Shown: positions 45,817 through 54,626 of the stretch, piece by piece
Position numbering within the stretch: position 1 is the first letter of the stretch
Layout of the letters: every line of letters begins with the position of its first letter
NCBI GenBank assembly: GCA_947476145.1
Contig: CANJPH010000008.1
Location: 1 to 64,000 of the forward strand
Length of the DNA stretch: 64,000 bases
Direction of reading: 5' to 3'
DNA from: Bacteroidota bacterium
GTDB taxonomy: Bacteria > Bacteroidota > Bacteroidia > Chitinophagales > Chitinophagaceae
The notes under the pieces: generated by a model
Told to the model about the DNA's origin: nothing
The model's input: the letters and a program-made list of their open reading frames with translations, nothing else
The model's database searches: none
Program-made: the position numbers and the translations under genes

Positions 45817-47073
45817 ATGGCAGACATTTTTGAGAGACTCATTAAAAACTACGGGCCCATTGGTCAACATCGTGAAAGAGCACATGGATATTTTGCCTTT
45901 CCTAAGTTAGAAGGTGAAATAAGCTCTAAGATGAAATTTAGAGGCCAGGAAATGATTGTTTGGAGCTTGAACAACTATTTAGGGTTAGCGAATCATCCTG
46001 AGGTACGTAAAGCAGATGCCGATGCATCTGCTCAATATGGTTTAGCACTGCCGATGGGTGCGAGAATGATGAGCGGAAATAGTGATTTGCATGAGCAATT
46101 AGAAAAAGAGTTGGCCGAATTTGTATACAAAGAGGATTCAATTTTAATGAATTATGGTTACCAAGGAATTATGAGTGCCATTGATGCAATATGTGGAAGA
46201 CATGATGTAGTGGTATATGATGCAGAATGTCATGCTTGTATTATTGACGGGTTAAGAATGTTGCCTGGGCATCGTTTTGTATTTAAGCACAATGATATAG
46301 AAGATTGTGAAAAGCAGTTACACCGTGCGCAAGCATTGGTGGACAAGCAACAGACTGGTGGGATATTGGTGATTACAGAAGGTGTATTTGGAATGGCGGG
46401 TGACCAAGGCAAGCTGAAAGAGGTAGCTGCTTTAAAAGCGAAAGTGCCGTTTAGATTACTAGTGGACGATGCACATGGTTTTGGAACATTAGGTAAAACT
46501 GGAGCAGGTGCGGGTGAAGAACAAGGTTGTCAGGATGATATTGATTTATACTTTTCTACTTTTGCCAAGAGCATGGCTTCCATTGGTGCTTTTATGGCAG
46601 GACCAAGAACCATTATTGATTATATCCGGTACAATATTCGTTCTCAAATATTTGCCAAGAGTTTACCAATGCCATTTGTAGTGGGAAATTTAAAACGCTT
46701 GGAACTTTTACGAACGCAGCCTATTTTAAAAGATACTTTGTGGAAAAATGCATTGGCTTTACAAAATGGCTTAAGAGCGCGTGGCTTTGATATTGGGAAA
46801 ACCGATTCAGTAGTGACACCTGTTTATATGAAAGGTGGAGTGGAAGAAGCCACTGCAATGGTCATGGATATTAGAGAAAACTATAAAATATTTTGTTCTA
46901 TTGTGGTATATCCTGTGATTCCAAAAGGACATATTATTTACAGATTAATTCCAACAGCAGTGCATACACAGGAAGAAATTGACTTAACCCTAAAAGCATT
47001 TAGCGAAACCAAGGCGAAGTTAGATGCGGGGGCTTATAAAGCATCCGAAATTCCGGATATGGCAAATAAGTAA
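45817..47073 (+). CDS. alpha-oxoamine synthase family PLP enzyme (serine palmitoyltransferase/KBL-like)
   Basis: Fold type I PLP enzyme of 418 residues, cytoplasmic. NNYLGLANHPEV opens the core; ILMNYGYQG, the substrate/PLP block ECHACIIDGLR, LVDDAHGFGTLG (Asp and His holding PLP) and STFAKSMASIGAF (Schiff-base Lys) follow in order. These fit the alpha-oxoamine synthases that join an amino acid and an acyl-CoA, such as serine palmitoyltransferase, KBL or BioF. Bacteroidota use such enzymes for sphingolipids or capnine. The loop GLALPMGARMMSGN differs from the common SPT/KBL loop, so the exact reaction is open. A TAAATTTG box at 45790-45797 precedes the start. Confidence 0.75.
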   Translation: MADIFERLIKNYGPIGQHRERAHGYFAFPKLEGEISSKMKFRGQEMIVWSLNNYLGLANHPEVRKADADASAQYGLALPMGARMMSGNSDLHEQLEKELAEFVYKEDSILMNYGYQGIMSAIDAICGRHDVVVYDAECHACIIDGLRMLPGHRFVFKHNDIEDCEKQLHRAQALVDKQQTGGILVITEGVFGMAGDQGKLKEVAALKAKVPFRLLVDDAHGFGTLGKTGAGAGEEQGCQDDIDLYFSTFAKSMASIGAFMAGPRTIIDYIRYNIRSQIFAKSLPMPFVVGNLKRLELLRTQPILKDTLWKNALALQNGLRARGFDIGKTDSVVTPVYMKGGVEEATAMVMDIRENYKIFCSIVVYPVIPKGHIIYRLIPTAVHTQEEIDLTLKAFSETKAKLDAGAYKASEIPDMANK

Positions 47074-47079
47074 ATCTTA

Positions 47080-48066
47080 TCATTTTTCAACTTCGTCCAC
47101 TTCGTTTTTAAGTAATTCGATACTTACATTTAATTCAAATCCAATTAAGAGGATCAGTGCATTAATGTATACAATTGTCATTACAACTAATACGGTACCA
47201 ATGGAGCCGTAAATTTTATTGTAACTGCTAAAATTATTTACCCAGTAGGAGAATCCAAACGTAGTCAATAACATTAAAATAGTTGAAAGCAAGGATCCGG
47301 GTGAAACTAAGGGCCATTTCTCTTTTATATGCGGTGCGTATTTATAGATAAAAGCATTACCAAAAAATAGCAATAGCATAATAATTAACCATCTTAAGGT
47401 ATTCCAATAAGGCAGTATCGTACTTTGTTCTATATCAAAACCGCTTCTTAATAAGGAAGCCAATTGCTCCTGGCCGATAAGAACTATTAAACTTGCAAAT
47501 ACCAACAAAATTAAAATGATGGTTAAGCGAATGGCCCTCATTCTTTGATGTAAGAAAAAAGGTCTATTCTGCATTATGGATTTATCAAAGCTTCTGATGA
47601 TACCCGTCATGGCATTGGATGCATAAAAAAGGAGTAATAAAAAACCAAAAGAAAAAACCCCTACATGTTGACTTAATAAGTCATTGATAATATCTACAAT
47701 TAATTTATAGGTACTTGAATTGGGAGCAATATCCTTAAATAAGGTAAGTATTTGCTTTTTTACTTTAAATGCTTTTGGGAAATAGGGGATAATTGAAAAA
47801 AGAAATAAAAATCCAGCGGGTAAAGCCATTAATAAATTAAATGAAATGGCAGAGGCGCGATCGTATAGTCCAATGGTATTTAATTGCTTGGAGAGAAATC
47901 TAATTACCTGATATAAATTAATATGCTGGAAGCCTGGTAGATAGATACCTTTTGCTTTTTGTTTTAAAAATTGTATAGAAGGACCAAATACGGTGATGAA
48001 GAGTGCCCGTATCACATTAAATACTGTTTTAAATAAGTTAGTTTTTTTTCTTTTGTTGGTATTCAT
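47080..48066 (-). CDS. YihY/virulence factor BrkB family membrane protein
   Basis: Inner-membrane protein of 328 residues with about six hydrophobic helices. DRASAISFNLLMALPAGFLFLFSIIP is the conserved N-terminal helix region of the family, FGFLLLLFYASNAMTGIIRSFD the second conserved block, and GSIGTVLVVMTIVYINALILLIG the C-terminal helices. The family was once called ribonuclease BN; its transport or other role is not settled. Its start overlaps the mltG end by 29 bases, suggesting translational coupling. It faces the oxoamine synthase gene with only six bases between stops. Confidence 0.9.
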   Translation of the reverse strand: MNTNKRKKTNLFKTVFNVIRALFITVFGPSIQFLKQKAKGIYLPGFQHINLYQVIRFLSKQLNTIGLYDRASAISFNLLMALPAGFLFLFSIIPYFPKAFKVKKQILTLFKDIAPNSSTYKLIVDIINDLLSQHVGVFSFGFLLLLFYASNAMTGIIRSFDKSIMQNRPFFLHQRMRAIRLTIILILLVFASLIVLIGQEQLASLLRSGFDIEQSTILPYWNTLRWLIIMLLLFFGNAFIYKYAPHIKEKWPLVSPGSLLSTILMLLTTFGFSYWVNNFSSYNKIYGSIGTVLVVMTIVYINALILLIGFELNVSIELLKNEVDEVEK

Positions 48067-49051
48067 CTAGTTTTTGCTGGTATTCCTTTGCAAATTTACT
48101 ATGTTCTTTGTAATCAGCACTAAAATGATGATAACCACTAAAGTCAGCTTTGGCAACAAAGTATAAGTAATTGGTTGTGGGGGCATTAAGTACTAGGTCA
48201 ATGGTTTTGGGGCTAGGTGTACAAATTGGACCAGGTGGTAGTCCCTTGTTTTTATAGGTATTGTAAGGAGATGGGTTGCTTAAATATTTATCATAAATCC
48301 GGGTAATAGTAAAATCCTGCATGGCAAACTTGATAGTAGGACAGGCCTGCAAAAGCATACTTTGTTTAAGTCTGTTTTGATATACGCTTGCGATGAGTGA
48401 TTTGTCGGAATCATAATTCGTTTCTTCATCCACAATGGAAGCCAGGGTATACACTTCATTGGGGGTTAAACCTTTTTGTTTTGCTTTTTCTAATCTATTA
48501 TTTGTATTCCAAAATTGTGTTTTTTGGGATTTCATTTTTTTCATCAATCCAGGCAATGAAGTAGTCCAATACATGGTATAGGTGTTGGGAATAAACAAAG
48601 TAAGTAGTGAACTGGTGTCTACACCATAGGGTGCAAGTGAATCATTGCTATTAAAAAAAACAGATGCAGTTGCGCTATCTGAGGATAAATTGTTCCCAAT
48701 GAACTTTGAAAGTTCGGCGCGGGTTCTGATTTTATTAATCACTAAGTTCACTGTAGCTTGTTGATTATTTCTCATCATGCGAATAAGGCTCAGTAAACTT
48801 GTATTTTTTTTCACTAAGAATTTACCGGGTTTAATTTTATCCTCTACCTTAAATATTTTGGCGAATAGGAGGAAACTAGGTTTATCTAATATTATTTTTT
48901 TAGCAATCAGCGTGTCAGCTAGTTCGGATATGCCTTGTTGATGATATTCAAAACTAGTCTTGTCTTTCCCAAAATGGGTAGTGATAATGAAAACATTAAT
49001 TGCCTCATATATAAGAAGGCCACTTAATAAGATTATGACAAATTTTTTCAT
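48038..49051 (-). CDS. mltG: endolytic murein transglycosylase
   Basis: Inner-membrane enzyme that cuts nascent peptidoglycan strands; 337 residues. One N-terminal membrane helix (about 3-20) is followed by a LysM-like domain and the YceG catalytic domain. ASIVDEETNYDSDKSLIASVYQNRL contains the catalytic Glu and the family-typical NRL, followed by LLQACPTIKFAM and YNTYKNKGLPPGPICTPS. The usual LQSDPT pattern reads LQACPT here. It lies downstream of the secG terminator (49066-49095), so it may have its own promoter in the short gap. It is followed by yihY with a 29-base overlap. Confidence 0.92.
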   Translation of the reverse strand: MKKFVIILLSGLLIYEAINVFIITTHFGKDKTSFEYHQQGISELADTLIAKKIILDKPSFLLFAKIFKVEDKIKPGKFLVKKNTSLLSLIRMMRNNQQATVNLVINKIRTRAELSKFIGNNLSSDSATASVFFNSNDSLAPYGVDTSSLLTLFIPNTYTMYWTTSLPGLMKKMKSQKTQFWNTNNRLEKAKQKGLTPNEVYTLASIVDEETNYDSDKSLIASVYQNRLKQSMLLQACPTIKFAMQDFTITRIYDKYLSNPSPYNTYKNKGLPPGPICTPSPKTIDLVLNAPTTNYLYFVAKADFSGYHHFSADYKEHSKFAKEYQQKLDEYQQKKKN

Positions 49052-49065
49052 ATTTCAAAATACAA

Positions 49066-49095
49066 TAAAAATCCCCATCTTTTTGAGATGGGGAC
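49066..49095 (-). terminator. intrinsic terminator of the secG unit
   Basis: Stem TCCCCATCT (49072-49080) / AGATGGGGA (49086-49094) with a TTTTG loop. Read on the minus strand it is followed by a T-run (TTTTTATT), so it ends the miaB-to-secG transcript before mltG. Confidence 0.85.
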
Positions 49096-49130
49096 AAATA
49101 TTATTTTATAAAATGTTATTGCGTGCGCAA

Positions 49131-49466
49131 TTAATTTTTCTTTGTTGGAGGAGGAGGTGGAGGTGGAGGTGTTGCATTTTGCTGAGTACCTGGAGTGGTA
49201 TTTAACTTTTCGAAAACATTTTTACCACTTCCGCCATTACCTTTACTTAAAAATAAGGTAGAAGTAATTGCTAAAATAGCAATCACACTAGCAAAAATCC
49301 AAGTACCTTTTTCAAGCACATCGGTAGTTTGCTTTACACCCATAAAATTATTAGACAATCCGCCTACATTCGCATTTAATCCGCCGCCCTTTGGATTTTG
49401 GATTAATACAATAAAGCCTAACCCTACACAAGCTGTAATCATCAAGATTATAAATAAAGTAACCAT
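49131..49466 (-). CDS. secG: preprotein translocase subunit SecG
   Basis: Small subunit of the SecYEG channel, 111 residues, with two membrane helices (about 3-22 and 52-72). The core IQNPKGGGLNANVGG is the conserved cytoplasmic loop of SecG. After the second helix there is a Gly/Ser/Asn segment and a tail with eight consecutive prolines followed by TKKN, longer than in typical SecG. It is last in the run starting with miaB, four bases after the TPR-like gene (stop at 49470), with a terminator close behind. Confidence 0.92.
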   Translation of the reverse strand: MVTLFIILMITACVGLGFIVLIQNPKGGGLNANVGGLSNNFMGVKQTTDVLEKGTWIFASVIAILAITSTLFLSKGNGGSGKNVFEKLNTTPGTQQNATPPPPPPPPTKKN

Positions 49467-49469
49467 ATC

Positions 49470-50186
49470 TTATTGTTGTTTTAAAAGTTCTATTTGAGAC
49501 GCAAAATAAACGGATTTTTCAGGAAAAATAAAACTTAATTTAGAATAGATGTCTATTGCTTTGCGTTTATTGCCCTGTTTGATCCATATTTCAGCCATGG
49601 CTTCGGTAATCACTTCGGTAGCATTATTAGCCTTTTCGGCTATAATTGCGATCATTTTCTCCTGTTCTTCGCCCATTTCAGCCAAATTCTGGGTGTTTGC
49701 CTCTTGGTGCTTTAATACTTTCAGCCAAGCGGTAAAGCTCCTTAATTGCTTGGTAAATTTGTCCTGGGGAAGGCTTGCTAAGTCAATTTCTATGCCCTGA
49801 GCTTCAAAATAGTCCTTTACCATTTGAGGAGTCTCCTTCTCAAATTCAAGTGTTTCGGATACCAAGGGTTCTTGAAATTGAGCCAGTTGCTCTGAAATGA
49901 CGCTGGTTAATTTTTCCTCATTTCGGGCAATTAGTTCTTCAGCGGCATCATTTCCTAGCCATTGATGTAAATGCAAAGCAGAAGGGAAATAGTTCACTGC
50001 TTTTTGAATTTGTGGTGCATATTCCAAAGAGGCTTCTAATGCATATTTCTTGGATAGTAATAATTGTAAACTTGGACTATATGCATTCGCATGCACTAAT
50101 GCTTCTAGTTCAGCTGTTGGGATACTTGCTAAATTAGAATAACCTGACCACTGGAATAATATGGATTGAATATTGCTTTGAGACAT
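49470..50186 (-). CDS. TPR-like protein of unknown function
   Basis: A 238-residue soluble protein. Residues 1-85 are helical, with PSLQLLLSKKYALEASLEY. Residues 90-190 are charged with a helical content (QMVKDYFEAQGIEIDLASL). The C-terminus AEIWIKQGNKRKAIDIYSK looks like one tetratricopeptide repeat. No signal peptide is seen. The position between lptE and secG, with stops 3-4 bases from the next start, marks it as part of one operon and suggests a role in envelope biogenesis, but this is inference. I know the arrangement as common in the phylum, not the function. Confidence 0.65.
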   Translation of the reverse strand: MSQSNIQSILFQWSGYSNLASIPTAELEALVHANAYSPSLQLLLSKKYALEASLEYAPQIQKAVNYFPSALHLHQWLGNDAAEELIARNEEKLTSVISEQLAQFQEPLVSETLEFEKETPQMVKDYFEAQGIEIDLASLPQDKFTKQLRSFTAWLKVLKHQEANTQNLAEMGEEQEKMIAIIAEKANNATEVITEAMAEIWIKQGNKRKAIDIYSKLSFIFPEKSVYFASQIELLKQQ

Positions 50187-50188
50187 AT

Positions 50189-50698
50189 CTACCAGTTTGA
50201 AAAAATTTGATTAAAAATATCGTCTGTTATATTACGAATAATATCATCCATTAATTGTCCTTCGGCCTGATTTAAAGTTAAATTGGCGGAGAAGTCAAAA
50301 TTACGGGACACATCAAATTCTTGTTCTTTATTATCTAAAGTCTTTTTTAAGACTACATGCACTGTTACTGTTAAACGATTGGTAGTAGCTTGTTGTGCAC
50401 TTACACCCACTGTTTGTGTTGGATCATAGTTAGTGATGGTGGCAAAAATTTGATAATGCGCATCGTCACTATTCGTTCTGGTCAATTTTGTTTGACTGAT
50501 AATTTTTTGTAGCAATTTGTCGGTAAGTAAGGGCGCCAATTGCGGGTTCACATACCTTGCTTTATTTTCAATAAAACCTATTTTCACCGTTTTAATATTA
50601 TCTGGTATAACGGCATCTCTAAAACTATAAATACCACAAGCAGACAAACTTATTAGCATGCCTATGAAAACAAAGGCATGAAATAGGCAGCGATTCAT
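50189..50698 (-). CDS. lptE: LptE family lipoprotein (LPS assembly)
   Basis: Outer-membrane lipoprotein partner of LptD in lipopolysaccharide insertion; 169 residues. The start at 50698 (MNRCLFHAFVFIGMLISLSAC) gives a signal peptide with Cys at residue 21. The upstream frame would overlap the preceding gene. The mature start GIYSFRDAVIPDNIKTVKIGFIEN and the segment QLAPLLTDKLLQKIISQTKL fit the LptE-like fold known from Bacteroidota. It lies 16 bases after the sigma54 activator gene and 2 bases before the TPR-like gene. Confidence 0.82.
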   Translation of the reverse strand: MNRCLFHAFVFIGMLISLSACGIYSFRDAVIPDNIKTVKIGFIENKARYVNPQLAPLLTDKLLQKIISQTKLTRTNSDDAHYQIFATITNYDPTQTVGVSAQQATTNRLTVTVHVVLKKTLDNKEQEFDVSRNFDFSANLTLNQAEGQLMDDIIRNITDDIFNQIFSNW

Positions 50699-50714
50699 AA
50701 ATGATATAAAATAA

Positions 50715-51989
50715 TTACTCTTCAATGTCGTATTCTTTAATTTTTCTGTAAAGTGTTCTTTCGCTAATGCCAAGATCGGTGGAGGCATCTTTTCTTCGGC
50801 CACGGTGCTTTTTTAAGGCCTTTAAAATTAACTCTTTTTCCTTATCCATAATATTCAAAGATTCGTCCACCTCAAAGTGTGACTGAACATCATTGTCAAT
50901 AATTAAGGGCTGATGAGAGGTAATTTGAACCGAGGGCATATGATTGGACTGATTGCCTTGGACTGGATTGTTATTATGCTGAATATTAGTAGGCACCAAG
51001 TCTTCTTTTAATTCGTTCATGATGGTCTCTCTTGTAAAATTGCCCGTTTGACCTGCAATAGATGGATTTTGTAAAATCTCAAAGAACATCTTTTTTAATT
51101 CATTGACATCTTTTTTCATGTCAAAGAAAAGCTTGTATAAAATTTCTCTTTCATTTGCAAATTCACCTACTGGGGTTCCACCCGTTACCATGGGCATGTT
51201 ATGCTTTGTGGCTACTGGTAAAAAACCAGCCATTACTTGCGCATTAATCTGATCGGTTTTGCTGAGTACTGAAATTTGCTCTGCAATATTTTTTAATTCA
51301 CGCACATTTCCTGGCCAACTATAGGAAGTGAGTAGGGCACGTGCGTCCTCGTCTAAGTAAATGGGTTTGGTCTTATATTTTTCCGCGAAGTCCACTACGA
51401 ATTTTCTAAACAATAAGGAAATGTCCTCTTTGCGATCTCTTAAACTTGGAACGCGAATAGGTACGGTGTTTAATCGATAATACAAGTCCTCTCTAAATTT
51501 ACCTTTTTGAGTAAACTCCATTAATTCTCTATTCGTGGCTGCAATCACACGCACATCTGTTTTCTGCACCTTGGAAGACCCCACTCTTATAAATTCACCT
51601 GTTTCTAAAACGCGTAATAATCTTGCTTGGGTACCCAATGGCATTTCTCCAATCTCATCTAAAAATATGGTACCGCCATTTACGGTTTCAAAATAGCCTT
51701 TACGACTATCTACTGCGCCCGTGAAAGATCCTTTTTCGTGACCAAATAATTCGGAGTCAATAGTGCCCTCTGGAATTGCACCACAATTCACTGCAATAAA
51801 TGGGTTGTGTTTACGTGCCGATAAGCTATGTATAATTTGAGAAAATACTTCCTTACCCACACCCGATTCTCCAACAATTAATACCGTTAAGTCCGTGGCA
51901 GCTACCTGCTCGGCGGTATTGAGTGCGTGGTTTAGCGAAGGGGTATTTCCTATAATGCTAAATCGGTTTTTTAAAGATTGTAATTCCAT
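50715..51989 (-). CDS. sigma54-dependent transcriptional activator without N-terminal sensor
   Basis: AAA+ enhancer-binding protein of 424 residues that hydrolyses ATP to open sigma54-RNA polymerase complexes. The AAA+ domain starts almost at the N-terminus: Walker A GESGVGKE (40-47), loop GSFTGA (87-92), which contacts sigma54 and here has Ser for the usual Ala, Walker B IFLDEIGEM, and RLNTVPIRVPSLRDR. A Gln/Asn/His-rich linker (about 320-375) leads to a Fis-type helix-turn-helix (KALKKHRGRRKDASTDLGIS). No response-regulator, GAF or PAS domain is present, so activity may be set by amount or a partner. It is between miaB and lptE. Confidence 0.92.
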   Translation of the reverse strand: MELQSLKNRFSIIGNTPSLNHALNTAEQVAATDLTVLIVGESGVGKEVFSQIIHSLSARKHNPFIAVNCGAIPEGTIDSELFGHEKGSFTGAVDSRKGYFETVNGGTIFLDEIGEMPLGTQARLLRVLETGEFIRVGSSKVQKTDVRVIAATNRELMEFTQKGKFREDLYYRLNTVPIRVPSLRDRKEDISLLFRKFVVDFAEKYKTKPIYLDEDARALLTSYSWPGNVRELKNIAEQISVLSKTDQINAQVMAGFLPVATKHNMPMVTGGTPVGEFANEREILYKLFFDMKKDVNELKKMFFEILQNPSIAGQTGNFTRETIMNELKEDLVPTNIQHNNNPVQGNQSNHMPSVQITSHQPLIIDNDVQSHFEVDESLNIMDKEKELILKALKKHRGRRKDASTDLGISERTLYRKIKEYDIEE

Positions 51990-51998
51990 AATTTGTTC

Positions 51999-53423
51999 CT
52001 ATTTATTACTTACTGTTCCCAATAAAGTTCCTTTCGTAAAATCAGTTACCAATACATTTACATAATCGCCTTTCTTAAAGCCATGATCTCCTTTTGGAAA
52101 TACAATTACTTTATTTTGACTATTACGTCCCATCCAGTCTTCAGTACTTTTTTTGCTATTGCCTTCAATGAGTACTTCAAATATTTTACCTACATCTTTT
52201 TTATTACTTTCATTGGATAATACCCATTGAACATCTACAATTTCTTGTAATCTTCTTTTCTTTACTTCCTCTGGAATATCATCCTCATATCTTTTTGCAG
52301 CAAGGGTACCAGGTCGTTCAGAATAAAAATACATATAACTGTAATCATAGTTCGCTTCCTTCATAATGCTAATGGTATCCTGATGATCGTCCTCCGTTTC
52401 AGTACAAAATCCTGCAATGATATCAGCGGAAATACTTGCTTCCGGCATAATCTCTTTTATGCGTGCCACTTTAGATAAATACCATTCACGGGTATAGGTT
52501 CTATTCATTAATTGTAACACTCTAGTGCTTCCACTTTGTACTGGAAGGTGAATGTATTTGCAAATATTATGGTACTTAGCCATCGTAAATAAAACCTCAT
52601 CTGTAATATCTTTTGGATGTGAAGTGCTAAAACGAACCCGTAGACTTTTATCAATTTGAGCAACACTTTCAAGCAATTGCGCAAAAGTTACGGAGGTGTT
52701 CGTCTCCGGGTTGTTCCAATAATAACTATCTACATTTTGTCCCAACAAAGTAATTTCCTTGTATCCCTTTTCAAATAAATCTCTACACTCGGCTACAATG
52801 CTAAATGCATCACGGCTGCGCTCCCGACCACGTGTAAAAGGAACCACACAAAAGCTACACATATTATTACATCCACGCATTATGGAAACAAAACTACTAA
52901 TGCCATTGCTGTCTAAACGAACAGGTGCAATATCTCCATAAGTTTCGTCTCTACTTAAAATTACGTTCACTGCTTTTTGCCCAGTGCCCGCTTCTGCAAT
53001 TAATTCGGGTAGGGTACGATAAGCATCTGGCCCCACAACTATATCCACTAATTTTTCTTCTTCTAATAACTGTGATTTTAAGCGCTCGGCCATACAACCT
53101 AAAATACCCACTAATAATCCTGGCTTTGCCGTTTTTAGTTTTCTAAACTCCGTTAAACGCTTACGTACCGTTTGTTCTGCTTTCTCTCTCACGGAACAAG
53201 TATTCACCAAAATCAAATCTGCAATTTCAGCATCACGAGTACTTCCATATCCATTAGTTTCAAGGATAGAAGCCACTACTTCGCTGTCTGCAAAATTCAT
53301 GGCACATCCATAGCTTTCTACATAAAAGAACTTGTCAAAATGCTTTTTTGGGCCATTGGATGCAAAGGCCTCACCTTGTCTTGTTTCGTCATGCGTTTTG
53401 GTATCGTTCGCGTATAATTCCAT
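51999..53423 (-). CDS. miaB: tRNA-2-methylthio-N6-dimethylallyladenosine synthase
   Basis: Radical SAM methylthiotransferase that modifies adenosine 37 of tRNAs; 474 residues. Domains: UPF0004 (about 30-150), with cysteines in [23 protein letters not shown] and LGCMAER for the auxiliary [4Fe-4S] cluster; the radical SAM domain, with [20 protein letters not shown] carrying C-X3-C-X2-C; and the TRAM domain at the C-terminus (about 410-474). A TAAATTTG sequence on the minus strand at 53459-53452 is a likely -7 box 28 bases before the ATG. It heads the run miaB-activator-lptE-TPR-secG. Confidence 0.96.
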   Translation of the reverse strand: MELYANDTKTHDETRQGEAFASNGPKKHFDKFFYVESYGCAMNFADSEVVASILETNGYGSTRDAEIADLILVNTCSVREKAEQTVRKRLTEFRKLKTAKPGLLVGILGCMAERLKSQLLEEEKLVDIVVGPDAYRTLPELIAEAGTGQKAVNVILSRDETYGDIAPVRLDSNGISSFVSIMRGCNNMCSFCVVPFTRGRERSRDAFSIVAECRDLFEKGYKEITLLGQNVDSYYWNNPETNTSVTFAQLLESVAQIDKSLRVRFSTSHPKDITDEVLFTMAKYHNICKYIHLPVQSGSTRVLQLMNRTYTREWYLSKVARIKEIMPEASISADIIAGFCTETEDDHQDTISIMKEANYDYSYMYFYSERPGTLAAKRYEDDIPEEVKKRRLQEIVDVQWVLSNESNKKDVGKIFEVLIEGNSKKSTEDWMGRNSQNKVIVFPKGDHGFKKGDYVNVLVTDFTKGTLLGTVSNK

Positions 53424-53616
53424 GAATACTTGATGCTATTTATTGAGTCTGCAAATTTAGTTAAAAATCTTGGTATGTGCCATCTTGTCATACTTAGATA
53501 GCTAATTATTTGAAAATGAGCCGCTTAAAAAGACCATATAAATTTATGTATTTATTATAGTTTACTTAAAATCAATGGTTTATATAAATTAGTATATTTG
53601 ATAAAATCAATTGTTG

Positions 53617-54624
53617 ATGAAGAAATGGCTTGTATTTGGTTTATGTAGCCTTTTGGTAAACTTTTCCTTTGCACAGGATGTGGCGGTGGCAAAGTTGCGT
53701 AACGAAACCTCTCGAAATATTAAAAAGGAAGTGGATACAAGTACTTGGAATTGGAAAAGAGGTGGGTTGTATAATTTTAACTTATCACAGAGCTCCTTAA
53801 GTAATTGGGCCGGAGGGGGTGATAATTTCAACATGGCATTTACTAGCTACTTTAATTATTTCGCCTTTTACCAAAGACCTAGACATAGTTGGGATAATAA
53901 TTTTGACCTCAACATAGGTTATATGCAGTCCAGTAATTTAGGGGGTAGGAAAAATGACGATCGAATAGATTTATTAAGTAAGTATGGTTATAAGATAGAT
54001 TCAGTTGGACAGATATACATTTCTGGGTTATTAAACGTTCGTTCTCAAATTTTTGATGGCTATGCCTACAGTGGTACCAAGTCTACTTTTACTTCAAGTT
54101 TATTATCACCGGCCTATATCATTTTATCAGCCGGGGTAGATTATAAACCCAATACTAATATGTCGATATTCTTTTCGCCATTAACTTCTCGTAGCACTTT
54201 ATTATTAAATAGAGCATTGGCAAATAATGGTAAATATGGGGTGGATTCTGGAAAGTATTTTATAAGAGAAACAGGTTTGTTTGTTACCGTAAACTATAAT
54301 AAAAATTTAACGCCAACCATTGCATACAGGGCGAGGGCCGATTTCTTCTCTAACTATTATGAGAAGCCAGAAAACATTAATTTATACATGACCAATTTTG
54401 TAACCTTTAAACTGAGTAAGAATTTCTCTGCAACCTATAGTTTAGATTTAATGTATGATGATAAAATTAGAATTTTTGGTCCCAATAAAAATGCTCCAGG
54501 ATTACAAGTGAAGAGTATCATAGGCATAGGGTATGTTAAATCCATTGCTATTAAAAAGACAATTGCTAAACCAAAGATGGTTGCGGCAGCGGCTAACAAT
54601 TCGGGTGCTACTTCCAATAAGTAA
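53617..54624 (+). CDS. DUF3078 domain protein, secreted, possibly outer-membrane
   Basis: A 335-residue protein from the ATG at 53617; the ORF also opens at a TTG at 53611, but a TATATTTG box (53593-53600) puts transcription near 53606. The signal peptide MKKWLVFGLCSLLVNFSFAQ is clear. The mature part begins with WNWKRGGLYNFNLSQSSLSNWAGGG, read here as two motifs (GLYNFNLSQ and SNWAGGGDN), typical of DUF3078, and continues as alternating strands (SFN, DNNFDLNIGYMQSSN, KTLVTVNYNKNL) consistent with a beta-barrel. It is monocistronic and faces purK with two bases between stops. Confidence 0.82.
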   Translation: MKKWLVFGLCSLLVNFSFAQDVAVAKLRNETSRNIKKEVDTSTWNWKRGGLYNFNLSQSSLSNWAGGGDNFNMAFTSYFNYFAFYQRPRHSWDNNFDLNIGYMQSSNLGGRKNDDRIDLLSKYGYKIDSVGQIYISGLLNVRSQIFDGYAYSGTKSTFTSSLLSPAYIILSAGVDYKPNTNMSIFFSPLTSRSTLLLNRALANNGKYGVDSGKYFIRETGLFVTVNYNKNLTPTIAYRARADFFSNYYEKPENINLYMTNFVTFKLSKNFSATYSLDLMYDDKIRIFGPNKNAPGLQVKSIIGIGYVKSIAIKKTIAKPKMVAAAANNSGATSNK

Positions 54625-54626
54625 TC

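Noticed and set aside
49141-49175. G-rich triplet tract as a possible quadruplex or regulatory repeat
   Set aside because: It is explained by the poly-proline codons of the secG tail.
50699-50803. Longer N-terminus for LptE (start at 50803)
   Set aside because: It overlaps the preceding activator gene and would bury the lipoprotein signal that begins at 50698.
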